Below, one piece after another: positions 40,748 to 49,942 of a stretch of 64,000 nt of DNA. The notes beneath the pieces are model-generated. The model saw only the letters and a program-made list of their open reading frames with translations. It searched no databases and was not told where the DNA came from. This DNA is from Prauserella aidingensis. Lineage in GTDB: Bacteria > Actinomycetota > Actinomycetes > Mycobacteriales > Pseudonocardiaceae. The position numbers were made by a program, and so were the translations under genes. Within the stretch, counting starts at the first letter, position 1, and the number at the start of each line of letters is the position of its first letter. The DNA lies in assembly GCF_024171865.1 (NCBI RefSeq), contig NZ_JAMTCN010000001.1, positions 186,001 to 250,000 on the forward strand. Reading direction: 5' to 3'.

Positions 40748-41826
40748 GTCGGCGGCGTCGCCGACAGGCCGATCGGGTTGCGGGGCAGCCGTACCTCCGT
40801 GCCGTCGTCGCGCGGAATGCCGACGACCGGGTCGAGTCCGAGTTCGGTGGCGAGGCGGAACGCGCCCGCCACGTCGTTGACCACGCCCGCGGGCACGCGC
40901 GACTCGGTGAGCAGATCCGCCCACGCGCGGGCGTCGCGCGCCTTCAGCAGCCGGACGAGGTGTTCGCGCAGCTCCTCCCCGTGGTCGACGCGTGCGCTGT
41001 TCGTGGCGAACCGGGCGTCGGTGCCGAGCCCCGGTTCGCCCAGCCGGTCGCACAGTGCCCGGAACTGGCGGTCGTTGCCCACGGCCAGGACGAGCTCCCC
41101 CTCGCCGCAGGGCAGCACCTCGTACGGCGCGACGCTGGGGTGCGCGTTGCCCATCCGCTGTGGCACGACCCCGCCCGAGGTGTAGGCCGAACTCTGATTC
41201 ACCAGGGCCGCGAGGAGCGACGAGAGCAGGTTCACCTCCACGCGCTGTCCCTCACCGGTCGCGTCGCGGTGACGCAGCGCGGCGAGCATGCCCACCGTGG
41301 CGAACTGTCCGGACAGGACGTCGACGAGCGCGACGCCGACCTTCTGCGGCTGGCCGTCGGGCTGCCCCGTGACGCTCATCAGGCCGCCGAGCGCCTGGAT
41401 CAGCAGGTCGTACCCGGGCAGCTCCGCGCCGGCGCCCGAGCCGAATCCGGTGATGGAACAGTAGATCAGCCCCGGGTTCCGTGCCCGCAGGTCCTCGTAG
41501 CCGAGGCCGAGTTCGGACATCAGCCCGGGGCGGAAGTTCTCGACCACCACGTCCGCGCCGGCGGCGAGCTCCGCGGCACGGGCGATGCCCTCGTCGGTAC
41601 GCAGATCCAGCGTCACCGAATCCTTGTTCCGGTTCACCGACTGGTAGTAGGTCGCCTCGCCGCGGTCGTCGTACGGCGGTCCCCACGCGCGGGTGTCGTC
41701 GCCGGTGCCGGGGCGCTCCACCTTGACGACGGTGGCGCCGAGGTCGGCCAGCAGCATCGTGGCGAACGGCCCGGCGAGTACCCGGGAGAAATCGACGATG
41801 CGCAGGTCACCGAGGGAGGAGGACAT
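40681..41826 (-). CDS. CaiB/BaiF family CoA transferase
   Basis: 381-aa class III CoA transferase. LRIVDFSRVLAGPFATMLLADLGATVVKVERPGTGD, SVNRNKDSVTLDLR, VVENFRPG and the catalytic Asp in VGVALVDVLSGQFA are present, with GEGQRVEVNLL following. Moves CoA between acyl groups, for instance in dicarboxylate or aromatic acid metabolism. ATG at 41826. The C-terminal 67 bp overlap the monooxygenase gene on the other strand. A glutaryl-CoA dehydrogenase is far upstream and not clearly linked. Confidence 0.9.
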   Translation of the reverse strand: MSSSLGDLRIVDFSRVLAGPFATMLLADLGATVVKVERPGTGDDTRAWGPPYDDRGEATYYQSVNRNKDSVTLDLRTDEGIARAAELAAGADVVVENFRPGLMSELGLGYEDLRARNPGLIYCSITGFGSGAGAELPGYDLLIQALGGLMSVTGQPDGQPQKVGVALVDVLSGQFATVGMLAALRHRDATGEGQRVEVNLLSSLLAALVNQSSAYTSGGVVPQRMGNAHPSVAPYEVLPCGEGELVLAVGNDRQFRALCDRLGEPGLGTDARFATNSARVDHGEELREHLVRLLKARDARAWADLLTESRVPAGVVNDVAGAFRLATELGLDPVVGIPRDDGTEVRLPRNPIGLSATPPTYRSAPPPRSEPPAAEPRPDGD

Positions 41827-41880
41827 GGGTGGAACGCTCCTTCACGGGAACGGCCGGACGGTGCCTGATCCTCGCCGTGG

Positions 41881-41922
41881 CGGGACCGGGATGGCGGGAC
41901 CGGGATGGCGGGACCGGGATGG
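41881..41922 (+). repeat. 14-bp tandem repeat, three perfect copies
   Basis: CGGGACCGGGATGG repeated three times in the gap between the CoA transferase start and the symporter stop. Confidence 0.9.
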
Positions 41923-41957
41923 CGGGGCGGGCTGCGGTAGTACCGGTGGGCCGTGGG

Positions 41958-42935
41958 TCAGGCGCCGGTGTGCTCGTCGGGTGCCGAGGCCGGCGTCGAC
42001 GTGGGCCGCCGCGCCCAGAAGGTCGCCAGCAGCGCACCCGACAGGTTGTGCCACACCGAGAACAGCGCGCCGGGCAGGGCGGCAGCCGCGGTGAAATGGG
42101 TCGTCGCGAGGCTCGACGCGAGGCCCGAGTTCTGCATGCCGACTTCGACGCTGACCGCGCGCCGCGCCGATTCGTCCAGCCCGGCCAGCCTCGCCGCCCC
42201 GTAGCCGAGCGCCAGCCCCGCGGAGTTGTGGGCGACGACGGCGAGCATGAGCAGCGCTCCGCTCTCGGCGATCGTGCCGGAGTTGGCCCCGACGACCGCC
42301 GTCACGACGAGCGCGACGCCGAGAACCGACACCAACGGCAGGTACGGCAGTACGCGCTGGACGTACCGGTCGGCGAGCGCCCTGATGACGAGGCCCGCCA
42401 CCACCGGCAGCAGCACGACCTGCGCGATGGACACGAACAGGTCGCCGAACCCTACGGGCAGATCGGATCCGGCGAGCAGCAGCACGAGCAACGGGGTGAG
42501 CAGCGGCGCCAACAGCGTGGACACCGATGTCAGCGTCACGGAGAGCGCGACGTCGCCCTTGGCGAGGTAGACGACGACGTTCGAGGCGGTGCCGCCGGGC
42601 GCGGAGCCGACCAGCACCATGCCGACGAGCAGTGCGCCGGACAGCCCGAACAGCTGGCCGATTCCCCACGCGGTGAGCGGCATGATCAAGAACTGCGCGA
42701 TGAGACCGAACAGCACGGCGAGCGGACGCCGTGCGACGAGGGCGAAGTCGGCCCCGCGCAGCGTGAGGCCCATACCGAACATGATCACGCCGAGCAGCAG
42801 CGGTACGTGGTCGACGAGCGCCGACGCCTGGTCCGGAGCGAGCATCCCGATCGCCACTCCGAGTACGACGAGAAGCGCGAACCACCGGCTCGCCGCCTCC
42901 GCCAGCCTGCGCACTACACCGTGTCGCTGCGCCAT
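41958..42935 (-). CDS. Bile acid:sodium symporter-like (BASS/ASBT) transporter
   Basis: 325-aa membrane protein with nine to ten hydrophobic segments. IMFGMGLTLRGADF, VGSAPGGTASNVVVYLAKGDVALSVTLTSVSTLLAP (sodium-site region) and SVEVGMQNSGLASSLA (crossover motif with E and Q) are typical. Imports organic anions with sodium; bacterial members take up pantoate, pyruvate or sterol acids. ATG with AGGAGG upstream. Lies upstream of the CoA transferase on the same strand, which could activate the imported acid. Confidence 0.9.
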   Translation of the reverse strand: MAQRHGVVRRLAEAASRWFALLVVLGVAIGMLAPDQASALVDHVPLLLGVIMFGMGLTLRGADFALVARRPLAVLFGLIAQFLIMPLTAWGIGQLFGLSGALLVGMVLVGSAPGGTASNVVVYLAKGDVALSVTLTSVSTLLAPLLTPLLVLLLAGSDLPVGFGDLFVSIAQVVLLPVVAGLVIRALADRYVQRVLPYLPLVSVLGVALVVTAVVGANSGTIAESGALLMLAVVAHNSAGLALGYGAARLAGLDESARRAVSVEVGMQNSGLASSLATTHFTAAAALPGALFSVWHNLSGALLATFWARRPTSTPASAPDEHTGA

Positions 42936-43079
42936 GATCGCCTCCTGCTCGTGATCCGCAGGAACTGTAGGCGACCGTGCCGCCGCACGGGAGTAGGGAC
43001 GTGACGGTGGTGTCGCGCGACACGCGTCCACTGCGAGGTGCGTCGCGATCCGGCAGGCCGTGAGCCGGTGGTGACCGGG

Positions 43080-43135
43080 AACGGTGATGACTGCGCTCGG
43101 TGATGACTGCGAGCGGTGGTGACAGGGCTCGGTGG
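43080..43135 (+). repeat. Imperfect GGTGATGACTGCG/GGTGGTGAC repeats
   Basis: Four to five imperfect repeats of GGTGATGACTGCG and GGTGGTGAC lie between the divergent symporter and FAD oxidoreductase genes. Confidence 0.45.
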
Positions 43136-43181
43136 TGACGACACGCAGCGGACCGGGGCCGTGGTGCGGTATGCAGGGCAG

Positions 43182-44774
43182 GTGCAGATTCCCACCGACA
43201 CGGTCGATGCCGTGGTCGTCGGGGCGGGCCCGAACGGACTGGTCGCGGCCAACCTGCTCGCCGACGCGGGCTGGGAGGTGCTCGTCCTGGAGGCGACGCC
43301 GACTCCCGGCGGCGCCGTGCGCAGCGCCGAGGCTGTCGAACCGGGCTTCGTGACCGACCTGTTCAGTGCGTTCTACCCGATGGCGGCGGCCTCGCCCGTG
43401 CTCGCCGGACTCGGGCTGGAACGGTACGGACTGCGCTGGCGTCACGCGCCCGCGGCGTTGGCGCACGTGCTGCCGGACGACCGGGTCGCCCTCGTGTCCC
43501 GCGACCCGGAGGAGACGGCGGCGTCGTTCGAGGCGTTCGCGCCGGGCGACGGCGCGGCCTGGGAGGAGGAGGCTGCGTTGTGGCGGCGGATCCGCGACCC
43601 GTTGCTGGACGCGTTGCTGTCCCCGTTCCCGCCGTTGCGCGCGGCCGGGCGGCTGGCGCGGGCGGCGGGCTCCGCGGACGGCACACGGCTCGCGCGGATG
43701 GTGGCGATGCCGGTGACGGCGTGGGCGGGGGAGCGGTTCCGCGGTGCGGGCGCCCCGGCGGTGCACGCGGGGAACGCGCTGCACACCGATCTGGGACCGG
43801 CGCAGGCGGGTAGTGCGGTGTTCGGCTGGTTGTTGTCGATGCTCGCGCAGGATGTGGGGTTCCCGGTGCCGGAAGGCGGGTCCGGCGCCTTGACTGCGGC
43901 GTTGACGCGGCGACTCACGGCGCGGGGTGGCCGCATCGAGTGCGGCAGGCCCGTGACGAGGGTCCTCACGGCCGGCGGTCGTGCCATGGGGGTGCTCGCC
44001 GACACCCCCGTGCGGGCACGGCGGGCGGTGCTGGCGGCCGTGCCCGCACCGCTGCTGTACGGCCGCATGCTCGACGAGCGGATCCTGCCCCCTCGCCTCC
44101 GTGGCGACCTCCGCCGGTTCGACTGGGACGCCGCCACGGTCAAGGTCAACTGGACGTTGTCCGGGCCGATCCCGTGGGCCGCTCCCGAGGCGGCACGCGC
44201 GGGCACGGTGCATCTCGGTGGGGACGTCGCCGGCCTCGCCCGGTACGGCCTCGACGTCGAGTTGGGCACCGTTCCCGGCGATCCGATGCTCGTCCTCGGT
44301 CAGATGGCGGTGGCCGATCCGTCGCGGGCCCCGGACGGCTGCGAATCGGCGTGGGCTTACACGCACGTGCCGCGCGGCCTGGACTGGGACGGCGACCGGC
44401 TGCGCCGGTTCACCGACCGGATGGAGGCGCTGCTCGAACGGCACGCGCCCGGGTTCGGGGCGCGCGTCCGCGGCAGGCTGGTGCAGGGTCCGCACGAGCT
44501 GGAGCGGGCGAACCCTGCCTTGGTCGACGGTGCCGTGGGAGGCGGGAGCGCGGCGATGCATCAGCAGCTGGTGTTCCGGCCCGTGCCGGGTCTCGGCCGG
44601 GCGGACACCCCGGTGGATCGGCTGTTCCTGGCGGGGGCGTCGGCGCATCCCGGCGGAGCCGTGCACGGTGGCCCGGGGGCCAACGCGGCGCGGGCGGCGC
44701 TGGCGCGCGCCGGTGTGGGCGGGGGTGTCTACGCCGCCGCGGTCGGCGGGCTGCACCGGCTGGTGTACTCCTGA
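43182..44774 (+). CDS. NAD(P)/FAD-dependent oxidoreductase, phytoene desaturase-like
   Basis: 530 aa. FAD Rossmann site VVVGAGPNGLVAANLLADAGWEVLVLEA at the N-terminus, then GGAVRSAE and a C-terminal LFLAGASAHPGGAVHGGPGANAARAAL flavin-contact motif. Belongs to the amine oxidase/CrtI-like group often called phytoene dehydrogenase-related; no carotenoid genes are near, so carotenoid work is unlikely. GTG 43182 is preferred because it sits just before the FAD strand and follows TATGCA by six bases. Confidence 0.85.
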   Translation: MQIPTDTVDAVVVGAGPNGLVAANLLADAGWEVLVLEATPTPGGAVRSAEAVEPGFVTDLFSAFYPMAAASPVLAGLGLERYGLRWRHAPAALAHVLPDDRVALVSRDPEETAASFEAFAPGDGAAWEEEAALWRRIRDPLLDALLSPFPPLRAAGRLARAAGSADGTRLARMVAMPVTAWAGERFRGAGAPAVHAGNALHTDLGPAQAGSAVFGWLLSMLAQDVGFPVPEGGSGALTAALTRRLTARGGRIECGRPVTRVLTAGGRAMGVLADTPVRARRAVLAAVPAPLLYGRMLDERILPPRLRGDLRRFDWDAATVKVNWTLSGPIPWAAPEAARAGTVHLGGDVAGLARYGLDVELGTVPGDPMLVLGQMAVADPSRAPDGCESAWAYTHVPRGLDWDGDRLRRFTDRMEALLERHAPGFGARVRGRLVQGPHELERANPALVDGAVGGGSAAMHQQLVFRPVPGLGRADTPVDRLFLAGASAHPGGAVHGGPGANAARAALARAGVGGGVYAAAVGGLHRLVYS

Positions 44775-44828
44775 GACGTCATCCGGGCACCGCGTCACCC
44801 GGGGCGGGGCAGCGGCGCAGGGCCTCAC

Positions 44829-45974
44829 TTACTCGGGCAGGTCACGGATCGTCTCGTCGGCGACCGTGCGCACGGCGTGACGGATGCCGTGGGCGGCGGC
44901 GCGGCGCTGCCGCTGCGCCCCTGACCCGTCGGTGACCACGTGCCGGGCCAGTGAGTCGGCGAGGTCGGCGTCGCCGGAACGCTCCAGCGCGGGACGTACG
45001 TGGTCGAGCAGCTCGTCGACGAGCTCGACGGCGGGGCGCGCCCGTCCCGTCCACGGGTCGACGCCGCGCCCGCCGAGGCCGTACCGGGCCGCCGACCACA
45101 CGGCCGCGGGAAGCAGGTCGTCGAGCGGGTCGCCGGGCGCCGTGCCCGCATCCGTGGACCCGACGAGGGCCGTGTCGACGAGGGCTCGGCACAGCAGGGC
45201 CTGCAGCAGCGCCTCGTCGGGGGTGGTCGCGGTGTCGGCCACGCGGATCTCGACGGTCGGCAGCACGGGGGAGGGGCGGGCGAGCCAGAACGTCGTGTAC
45301 TGGGCTCCCAGCGCCCCCGCCGTGACGAGCCGGTCGACGAGGGCGTCGTGCTCGGCGACATCGTCGAAGCGGGGCGGGATGCCTGCGGTGGGGAACCGGG
45401 AGTGCTGGATCGTCCGCCAGCTGGCGTAGCCGGTGTCGTGCCCGCGCTCGTACGGCGAGTTGGCCGACAACGCCAGCAGTGTCGGCAGCCACGCGCGCAG
45501 GCCGTTCACGGCGACGACCGCGGCCTCGCGATCGGGCACACCGACGTGGACGTGACATCCGCAGCCCTCGTAGTCGCCGATCAGACCGCGGTAGAGGCCG
45601 TCGAGCTCGGTGTACTGCGGGTCGCCGCCGAGCGGGACGGCCGGGCTCGGGACCGCAGGCGTGCCCGAGGCGACGAGGGCGAGACCTTCGGCCCGCGCCG
45701 CCTCGGCGAGCCCGCGTCTGCCGGTGATCAGTTGCCGGTGCAGTGCGGTGGCCGTGGTGCAGACCCCGGTCGCCGCCTCCACCTGACTGGCCCGGAGCTC
45801 GCCGTGCCAGGCCGGGTCGCGGACCTCGTCGTCGGTCAGCCCGGGGCCGCCGAGATCGGTCGGCGACTCCGGAAGGCGCGCGAGGACGTCGTCGGCAGCG
45901 GGAACGGTCTGCCAGGTCTCGGGGTCGGCGAGCAGGAACTCCTCTTCGACCCCGACGGTGCGTGGGGCGGACAC
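44829..45974 (-). CDS. GCS2 (YbdK) family carboxylate-amine ligase / glutamate-cysteine ligase 2
   Basis: 381 aa. VGVEEEFLLAD at the N-terminus, the CGCHVHVGVPDRE loop, SANSPYERGHDTGYASWR and PTVEIRVADT are the metal and ATP motifs of the glutamine-synthetase-like GCS2 fold. Annotated members make gamma-glutamyl bonds, with weak glutamate-cysteine ligase activity. No ergothioneine genes are next to it, so EgtA function is not supported by context. GTG start with GAAGGG upstream. The enoyl-CoA hydratase stop is 20 bp upstream on the same strand. Confidence 0.9.
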   Translation of the reverse strand: MSAPRTVGVEEEFLLADPETWQTVPAADDVLARLPESPTDLGGPGLTDDEVRDPAWHGELRASQVEAATGVCTTATALHRQLITGRRGLAEAARAEGLALVASGTPAVPSPAVPLGGDPQYTELDGLYRGLIGDYEGCGCHVHVGVPDREAAVVAVNGLRAWLPTLLALSANSPYERGHDTGYASWRTIQHSRFPTAGIPPRFDDVAEHDALVDRLVTAGALGAQYTTFWLARPSPVLPTVEIRVADTATTPDEALLQALLCRALVDTALVGSTDAGTAPGDPLDDLLPAAVWSAARYGLGGRGVDPWTGRARPAVELVDELLDHVRPALERSGDADLADSLARHVVTDGSGAQRQRRAAAHGIRHAVRTVADETIRDLPE

Positions 45975-45994
45975 TCGGTGGGGCCCTTCTCCGA

Positions 45995-46783
45995 TCAGCG
46001 CCCGGTGAACCGGGCAGGGCGGCGCTCGACGAAACTCTGCAGGCCTTCGGCGGCGTCCTCACTGGCGAGGATGTCCGGCAGTAGTTCGCGCAGGTGGTCG
46101 GCGGCGGCGCGTTCGTTCTCGAGTCGTTGCGCGACGCGGGCGTTGGCCAACGTGCCCTGCACCCCCAGCGGCGCCTGTTCACCGATGAGGCGCGCGATCT
46201 CCGTGGCCCGTTCCAGCTGGGCACCGGGCGCGACGACCTCCTGGAGGAGGCCGATCCGGTGGGCCTCCTCGGCGCCGAACTCCTCGCCGGTGAGCAGGAA
46301 CCGCATCGCGTTGCCCCAGCCGAGCTGGGTGGTCGCGCGTACCGTCGCGCCGCCGAACGGGATGATACCCCGGCCGATCTCCAGCTGCCGGAAGCGCACG
46401 TCGTCGGCGCCGACGACGATGTCGCAGGCGAGGGCCAGCTCGATCGACAAGGTGAACGAGATGCCCTGGACGGCCAGGACGACCGGCTTGGGGACGGGCG
46501 GCTTCCACAGGGCGAAGGGGTCGTAGGACCCGCCGCCGGACAACGCCTCCGGTCCTTCGTCCTGTACCGCCGGCCAGACGTCGGCGAGGTCGAGTCCGGC
46601 GCTGAAGTGGTCCCCGTGGCCGTACAGGACCCCGACGCGCGCCTCGGGGTCCTCGGCGAGCCGGTCGTAGGCGAGGCCGACCTCCTCGATGGTGCGGCGG
46701 TCCCACGCGTTGCGCTTTTCGGGACGGTTCACGCCGATGAGCAGTACGTGGCCGTCGCGGTCGACGGTGACGCGGGGAGACAT
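45995..46783 (-). CDS. Enoyl-CoA hydratase/isomerase family protein
   Basis: 262-aa crotonase-fold protein. NRPEKRNAWDRRTIEEV, the oxyanion-hole segment HFSAGLDLAD and VQGISFTLSIELALACDIVVGADD are seen. The first catalytic Glu position of classical hydratases (GAxxGxGxE region) reads GISFTLSIELAL, and the second GRGIIPFGGAT; hydratase activity is therefore not certain and another crotonase reaction is possible. ATG with GGAGGACC upstream. A TGTATA palindrome lies about 100 bp upstream. Confidence 0.9.
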   Translation of the reverse strand: MSPRVTVDRDGHVLLIGVNRPEKRNAWDRRTIEEVGLAYDRLAEDPEARVGVLYGHGDHFSAGLDLADVWPAVQDEGPEALSGGGSYDPFALWKPPVPKPVVLAVQGISFTLSIELALACDIVVGADDVRFRQLEIGRGIIPFGGATVRATTQLGWGNAMRFLLTGEEFGAEEAHRIGLLQEVVAPGAQLERATEIARLIGEQAPLGVQGTLANARVAQRLENERAAADHLRELLPDILASEDAAEGLQSFVERRPARFTGR

Positions 46784-46880
46784 GGAAGTGCTGGTCCTCC
46801 TCGACTCGGGGAAGGCGCTCGGGAACCTCGGGAACACGGCGCTCGGTGATCACCGGGCAGCGTGCCACACCCCTGTTGAG

Positions 46881-46898
46881 TGTATAACAACCTATACA
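46881..46898. promoter_or_regulatory. Palindrome TGTATA-N6-TATACA upstream of the enoyl-CoA hydratase
   Basis: Perfect six-base arms (46881-46886, 46893-46898) in an AT-rich patch that stands out from the GC-rich background, in the 176-bp gap between cysC and the hydratase. Shape fits a TetR or GntR operator covering the hydratase promoter. Confidence 0.55.
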
Positions 46899-46959
46899 GC
46901 GAGGCGTTTGGCATCGATCATCGGTCCCTCACCTCACCAATGCCGCCGCCCGAAAAAGC

Positions 46960-47571
46960 TCAGGACACGACGGGGTTCTCCGAGTTCGCGGTGTCGTCGA
47001 CGTACTCGACGACACCCGCCTCGTGCAGCATCTCGAGGATCCGATCGGCGGCGGTCTCCGGAGAGCCCTCGGTGGTGTCGATCCGAAGGTCGGGCGTCTC
47101 GGGGTCCTCGTAGACGTCGTCGACGCCGGTCAAGCCCTTGACCTCACCCGCGGCCGCGCGCGCGTACAGCCCCTTCGGGTCCCGGCGGGCGCACTCCTGC
47201 AGCGGGGTGCTCACGTAGACCTCGAAGAACGCCGAACCGCGCTCCGCGTGGTGCGCACGCACGGCAGCCCGCGTCTCGGAGTACGGGGCGATGACCGGCA
47301 CGAGGGTCAGCACGCGGTGGCGCGTCAGCAGCTCGGCGATGAATCCGACACGCTGGCCCTGCTTGTCCCGGTCCTCGCGGCTGAAGCCGAGGTCGCTCGA
47401 GATCGTGCGGCGGATCTCGTCGCCGTCGAGCACCTCCACCTCCGCGCCGGTGCTTTCGCCCGCGACGAGCGTGGCGACGGCGCCGGCCACCGTCGACTTG
47501 CCCGCACCGGACAACCCGGTCAACCAGACGGTCGCGCCGCGGGTGAGGCGAAGGGACCGGTCCGCAGTCAT
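46960..47571 (-). CDS. cysC: Adenylylsulfate kinase (APS kinase)
   Basis: 203 aa. Walker A GLSGAGKST (residues 19-27), LDGDEIRRTISSDLGFSREDRDKQGQRVGFIAELL, PVIAPYSETRAAVR and FFEVYVSTPLQECARRDPKGLYARA are the APS kinase signature. Makes PAPS from APS and ATP. ATG with GGAGGAGC upstream. Divergent from a PAPS-dependent sulfotransferase gene across 128 bp; no sulfate-adenylyltransferase is in the window, so this CysC appears dedicated to sulfation rather than assimilation. Confidence 0.95.
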   Translation of the reverse strand: MTADRSLRLTRGATVWLTGLSGAGKSTVAGAVATLVAGESTGAEVEVLDGDEIRRTISSDLGFSREDRDKQGQRVGFIAELLTRHRVLTLVPVIAPYSETRAAVRAHHAERGSAFFEVYVSTPLQECARRDPKGLYARAAAGEVKGLTGVDDVYEDPETPDLRIDTTEGSPETAADRILEMLHEAGVVEYVDDTANSENPVVS

Positions 47572-47699
47572 AAAAAGCTCCTCCAGGAAACCGTTACCGA
47601 CCTGTGGCGTGCACGAGACAACATCATCCGTGCGGAAAGAAAACTCGCCGTGAAGGCCACAGCAAACCATCCGATGTGAGCGAGTACGCTCCCGGGGCC

Positions 47700-48884
47700 A
47701 TGACCCCCGCAACACAGCGTGTGTACCTGCACATCGGGCTACCCAAGACAGGAACGACATCGCTGCAGGAACTGCTGTGGCACAACCAGGACGCCCTCAC
47801 CTCAGCCGGCGTGTCGTTCCCCGGGTACGACCTCGGCGCGCATCATCGGGCCGTCGCCGACGTGCACCCCGGTCGTTACGGCGGCTGGAAGGAGAAGCGC
47901 ACGCCCGGATCGTGGAACTGGCTGGTGGAGCAGGCCAGGGCGTTCGACGGTGCGACGCTGATCTCCTCGGAGCTGCTGGCGCCCGCGAGTCCTGAGGAGG
48001 CCGAACAGGTCGTCTCCTCGCTGTCGTTCGCCGAGGTGCACATCGTGTGCACGGTGCGCGACCTGGCACGGCAGATCCCGTCGGTGTGGCAGGAGAACGT
48101 GAAGACCCGGCAGAGCACGTCCTACCCCGACCTGCTCGCCTCGCTGCGCAGCGGCGAGCTCGACGACACCGCGAGGTTGTTCTGGGACTACCAGGACCTG
48201 CCGCGGGTGCTCGAGACGTGGAGCGCCGGGGTCCCCGCCGACCGCGTGCACGTGGTGACGGTGCCGCCCCGTGGTGGCAGGCCCGACGTGCTGTGGGAGC
48301 GGTTCGCCGGGCTGCTCGGACTGGACCCTGCGGCCTACGAGACGGACATTCCGCACTACGGTAACTTCTCCCTCGGCTACCCGGAGACGGAGTTCCTCCG
48401 CCGGATCAACGCGTCGCTTCCGGACCGCTTCCCGTGGCTCCAGTACGCCCGCAGGGTCAAGGACGACTTCGCCGCACACACCCTCAGCGGGCGCAGCGGC
48501 CGCGGCAGCATCCCGCTGCCGAAGCAGGACCAGGACTGGGTGCGGGAAACCGCGGAGCGCTACATCGAGCAGGTCCGTGAGGCCGGGTACCACGTCGTCG
48601 GTGACCTGGAGGACCTGCGGCCCGCCGCACCCCGCGGTGACGAGCCCGCCACCGCCGACGACCTGACGCCCGGCGAGGCGGAGATCGGCGAGATCGCGAT
48701 GGAGTCGGTCACGGATCTGCTCCGTCACCCGGCCGGGTCGCGTCGCATGATGAAGCGCAAGCCGCCGCAGCAGGCCAAGGCGCTGCGGCTGCGGCAGTTC
48801 GTGATGCGGATGTCGGATCAGTATCCCCAGGTCATGGCGGCCCGCCGGGCGTACTGGCGTGCGCGCGCCAAGCTCGGGCGCTGA
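47700..48884 (+). CDS. Sulfotransferase family protein
   Basis: 394 aa. The PAPS 5'-phosphosulfate loop HIGLPKTGTTSLQELLWHN is at the N-terminus and a 3'-phosphate strand VHIVCTVRDLARQIPSVWQE follows at about 115-135. The C-terminal 60 residues are basic (RRMMKRKPPQQAKALRLRQF). ATG lies nine bases after TACGCT; in-frame GTG 47679 is an alternative. Divergent from cysC, which supplies its donor. Likely sulfates a glycolipid, peptide or secondary metabolite; acceptor unknown. Confidence 0.88.
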   Translation: MTPATQRVYLHIGLPKTGTTSLQELLWHNQDALTSAGVSFPGYDLGAHHRAVADVHPGRYGGWKEKRTPGSWNWLVEQARAFDGATLISSELLAPASPEEAEQVVSSLSFAEVHIVCTVRDLARQIPSVWQENVKTRQSTSYPDLLASLRSGELDDTARLFWDYQDLPRVLETWSAGVPADRVHVVTVPPRGGRPDVLWERFAGLLGLDPAAYETDIPHYGNFSLGYPETEFLRRINASLPDRFPWLQYARRVKDDFAAHTLSGRSGRGSIPLPKQDQDWVRETAERYIEQVREAGYHVVGDLEDLRPAAPRGDEPATADDLTPGEAEIGEIAMESVTDLLRHPAGSRRMMKRKPPQQAKALRLRQFVMRMSDQYPQVMAARRAYWRARAKLGR

Positions 48885-48951
48885 CCTGGGTGCGACACCC
48901 CGACACCCCGACGGCCCGCGGCGGGTGCCGGTGGGCGGGATGGAGTACGCG

Positions 48952-49704
48952 ATGAGCCGAGTGGAACTCACCGGGGCCGACGGCCGGTGGACCCTCACCC
49001 TGACCGACCCCGACCGGCGCAACTGTCTCGACGACGTGACGTGCCGCGAACTCGGCGAGGCGATCGACACGGTCGCGGCCGCCGAGGACGTGCGCACGCT
49101 CGTCGTGGTGGGACAGGGGAAGGCCTTCTGCGCGGGTGCGGATCTGCCCGCGCTGTTCGGGGACGCCTCGGAACGGGCGGTCGGCGAGCTGCGCAGGCAT
49201 CTGCACTCGGTGTACGACAGTTTCCTGCGGCTGCGGCGGTTGGAGATCCCGACGGTCGCGGCCGTGCAGGGCGCCGCCGTGGGCGCCGGTCTGAACCTCG
49301 CCATGGCGTGCGACATCCGCATCGCCGGGCCGCACGCGTCGTTCGCTGCGACGTTCTCGCGGATCGGGCTCCACCCGGGCGGCGGGTGCACGTGGTTCCT
49401 CGTCGACGCGCTCGGGCCGCAACGGGCGATGGCGCTGTTGCTGGACGGCGGATCGTTGGACGGCCGCGCGGCCGTCGAGCAGGGTCTGGCGTTGGAGCTG
49501 GCCGAGGAGCCGCTCGGCAGGGCCCACGAACTGGCGGACCGGTGGGCCGGGCACGATCCGGCGTTGACGCGGGACATCAAGACGGCGGTCGGTATCGCCG
49601 CGAGCGGCGACTTCGACGCCACGCTCGAGTTCGAGGCGTGGGCCCAGGCCTCCAGTGCGACGGGGCCGAAGATCCGCGAGGTCGTGGAGCGGTTCCGGAA
49701 GTGA
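48952..49704 (+). CDS. Enoyl-CoA hydratase/isomerase family protein
   Basis: 250-aa crotonase-fold protein. DPDRRNCLDDVTCRELGEAI, oxyanion-hole AFCAGADLPALFG and VQGAAVGAGLNLAMACDIRIAG are present. Catalytic Glu positions of hydratases read NLAMACD and RIGLHPGGGCTWFL, so one Glu is replaced; assignment to hydration is not secure. ATG 48952 chosen near the start of homology; ATG 48940 also in frame. Follows the sulfotransferase by 67 bp in the same direction. Confidence 0.9.
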   Translation: MSRVELTGADGRWTLTLTDPDRRNCLDDVTCRELGEAIDTVAAAEDVRTLVVVGQGKAFCAGADLPALFGDASERAVGELRRHLHSVYDSFLRLRRLEIPTVAAVQGAAVGAGLNLAMACDIRIAGPHASFAATFSRIGLHPGGGCTWFLVDALGPQRAMALLLDGGSLDGRAAVEQGLALELAEEPLGRAHELADRWAGHDPALTRDIKTAVGIAASGDFDATLEFEAWAQASSATGPKIREVVERFRK

Positions 49705-49714
49705 CGCGCCGGCG

Positions 49715-49942
49715 TCAGGCCACGACGCCCTGCGTGGCCAGCAGGTCCCGGGTGCGGCGGCGACGGCGCAGCCACACCTTGCGGGTGCCGTCGGAGTAGA
49801 GCCGCACGTTGGACAGTTCCCAGCCGGTGAACTCGGCCTGGATGGCCAGCTGCACGGATGCGGTCACGCGGGAGACACCGGGCGGGAGCTGGACCCGCTG
49901 GTACTCCCAATCGTCGTCGACCACCGCTTCCGCACTCGTCAT
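49715..49942 (-). CDS. DUF5703 family protein
   Basis: 75-aa protein. DDDWEYQRVQLPPGVSR, EFTGWELSNVRLYSDGTRKVWLRRRRRTRD match the small DUF5703 family of actinobacteria. ATG overlaps the lipoprotein stop by 4 bp (ATGA), so it is translated with it. Function unknown. Confidence 0.85.
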   Translation of the reverse strand: MTSAEAVVDDDWEYQRVQLPPGVSRVTASVQLAIQAEFTGWELSNVRLYSDGTRKVWLRRRRRTRDLLATQGVVA

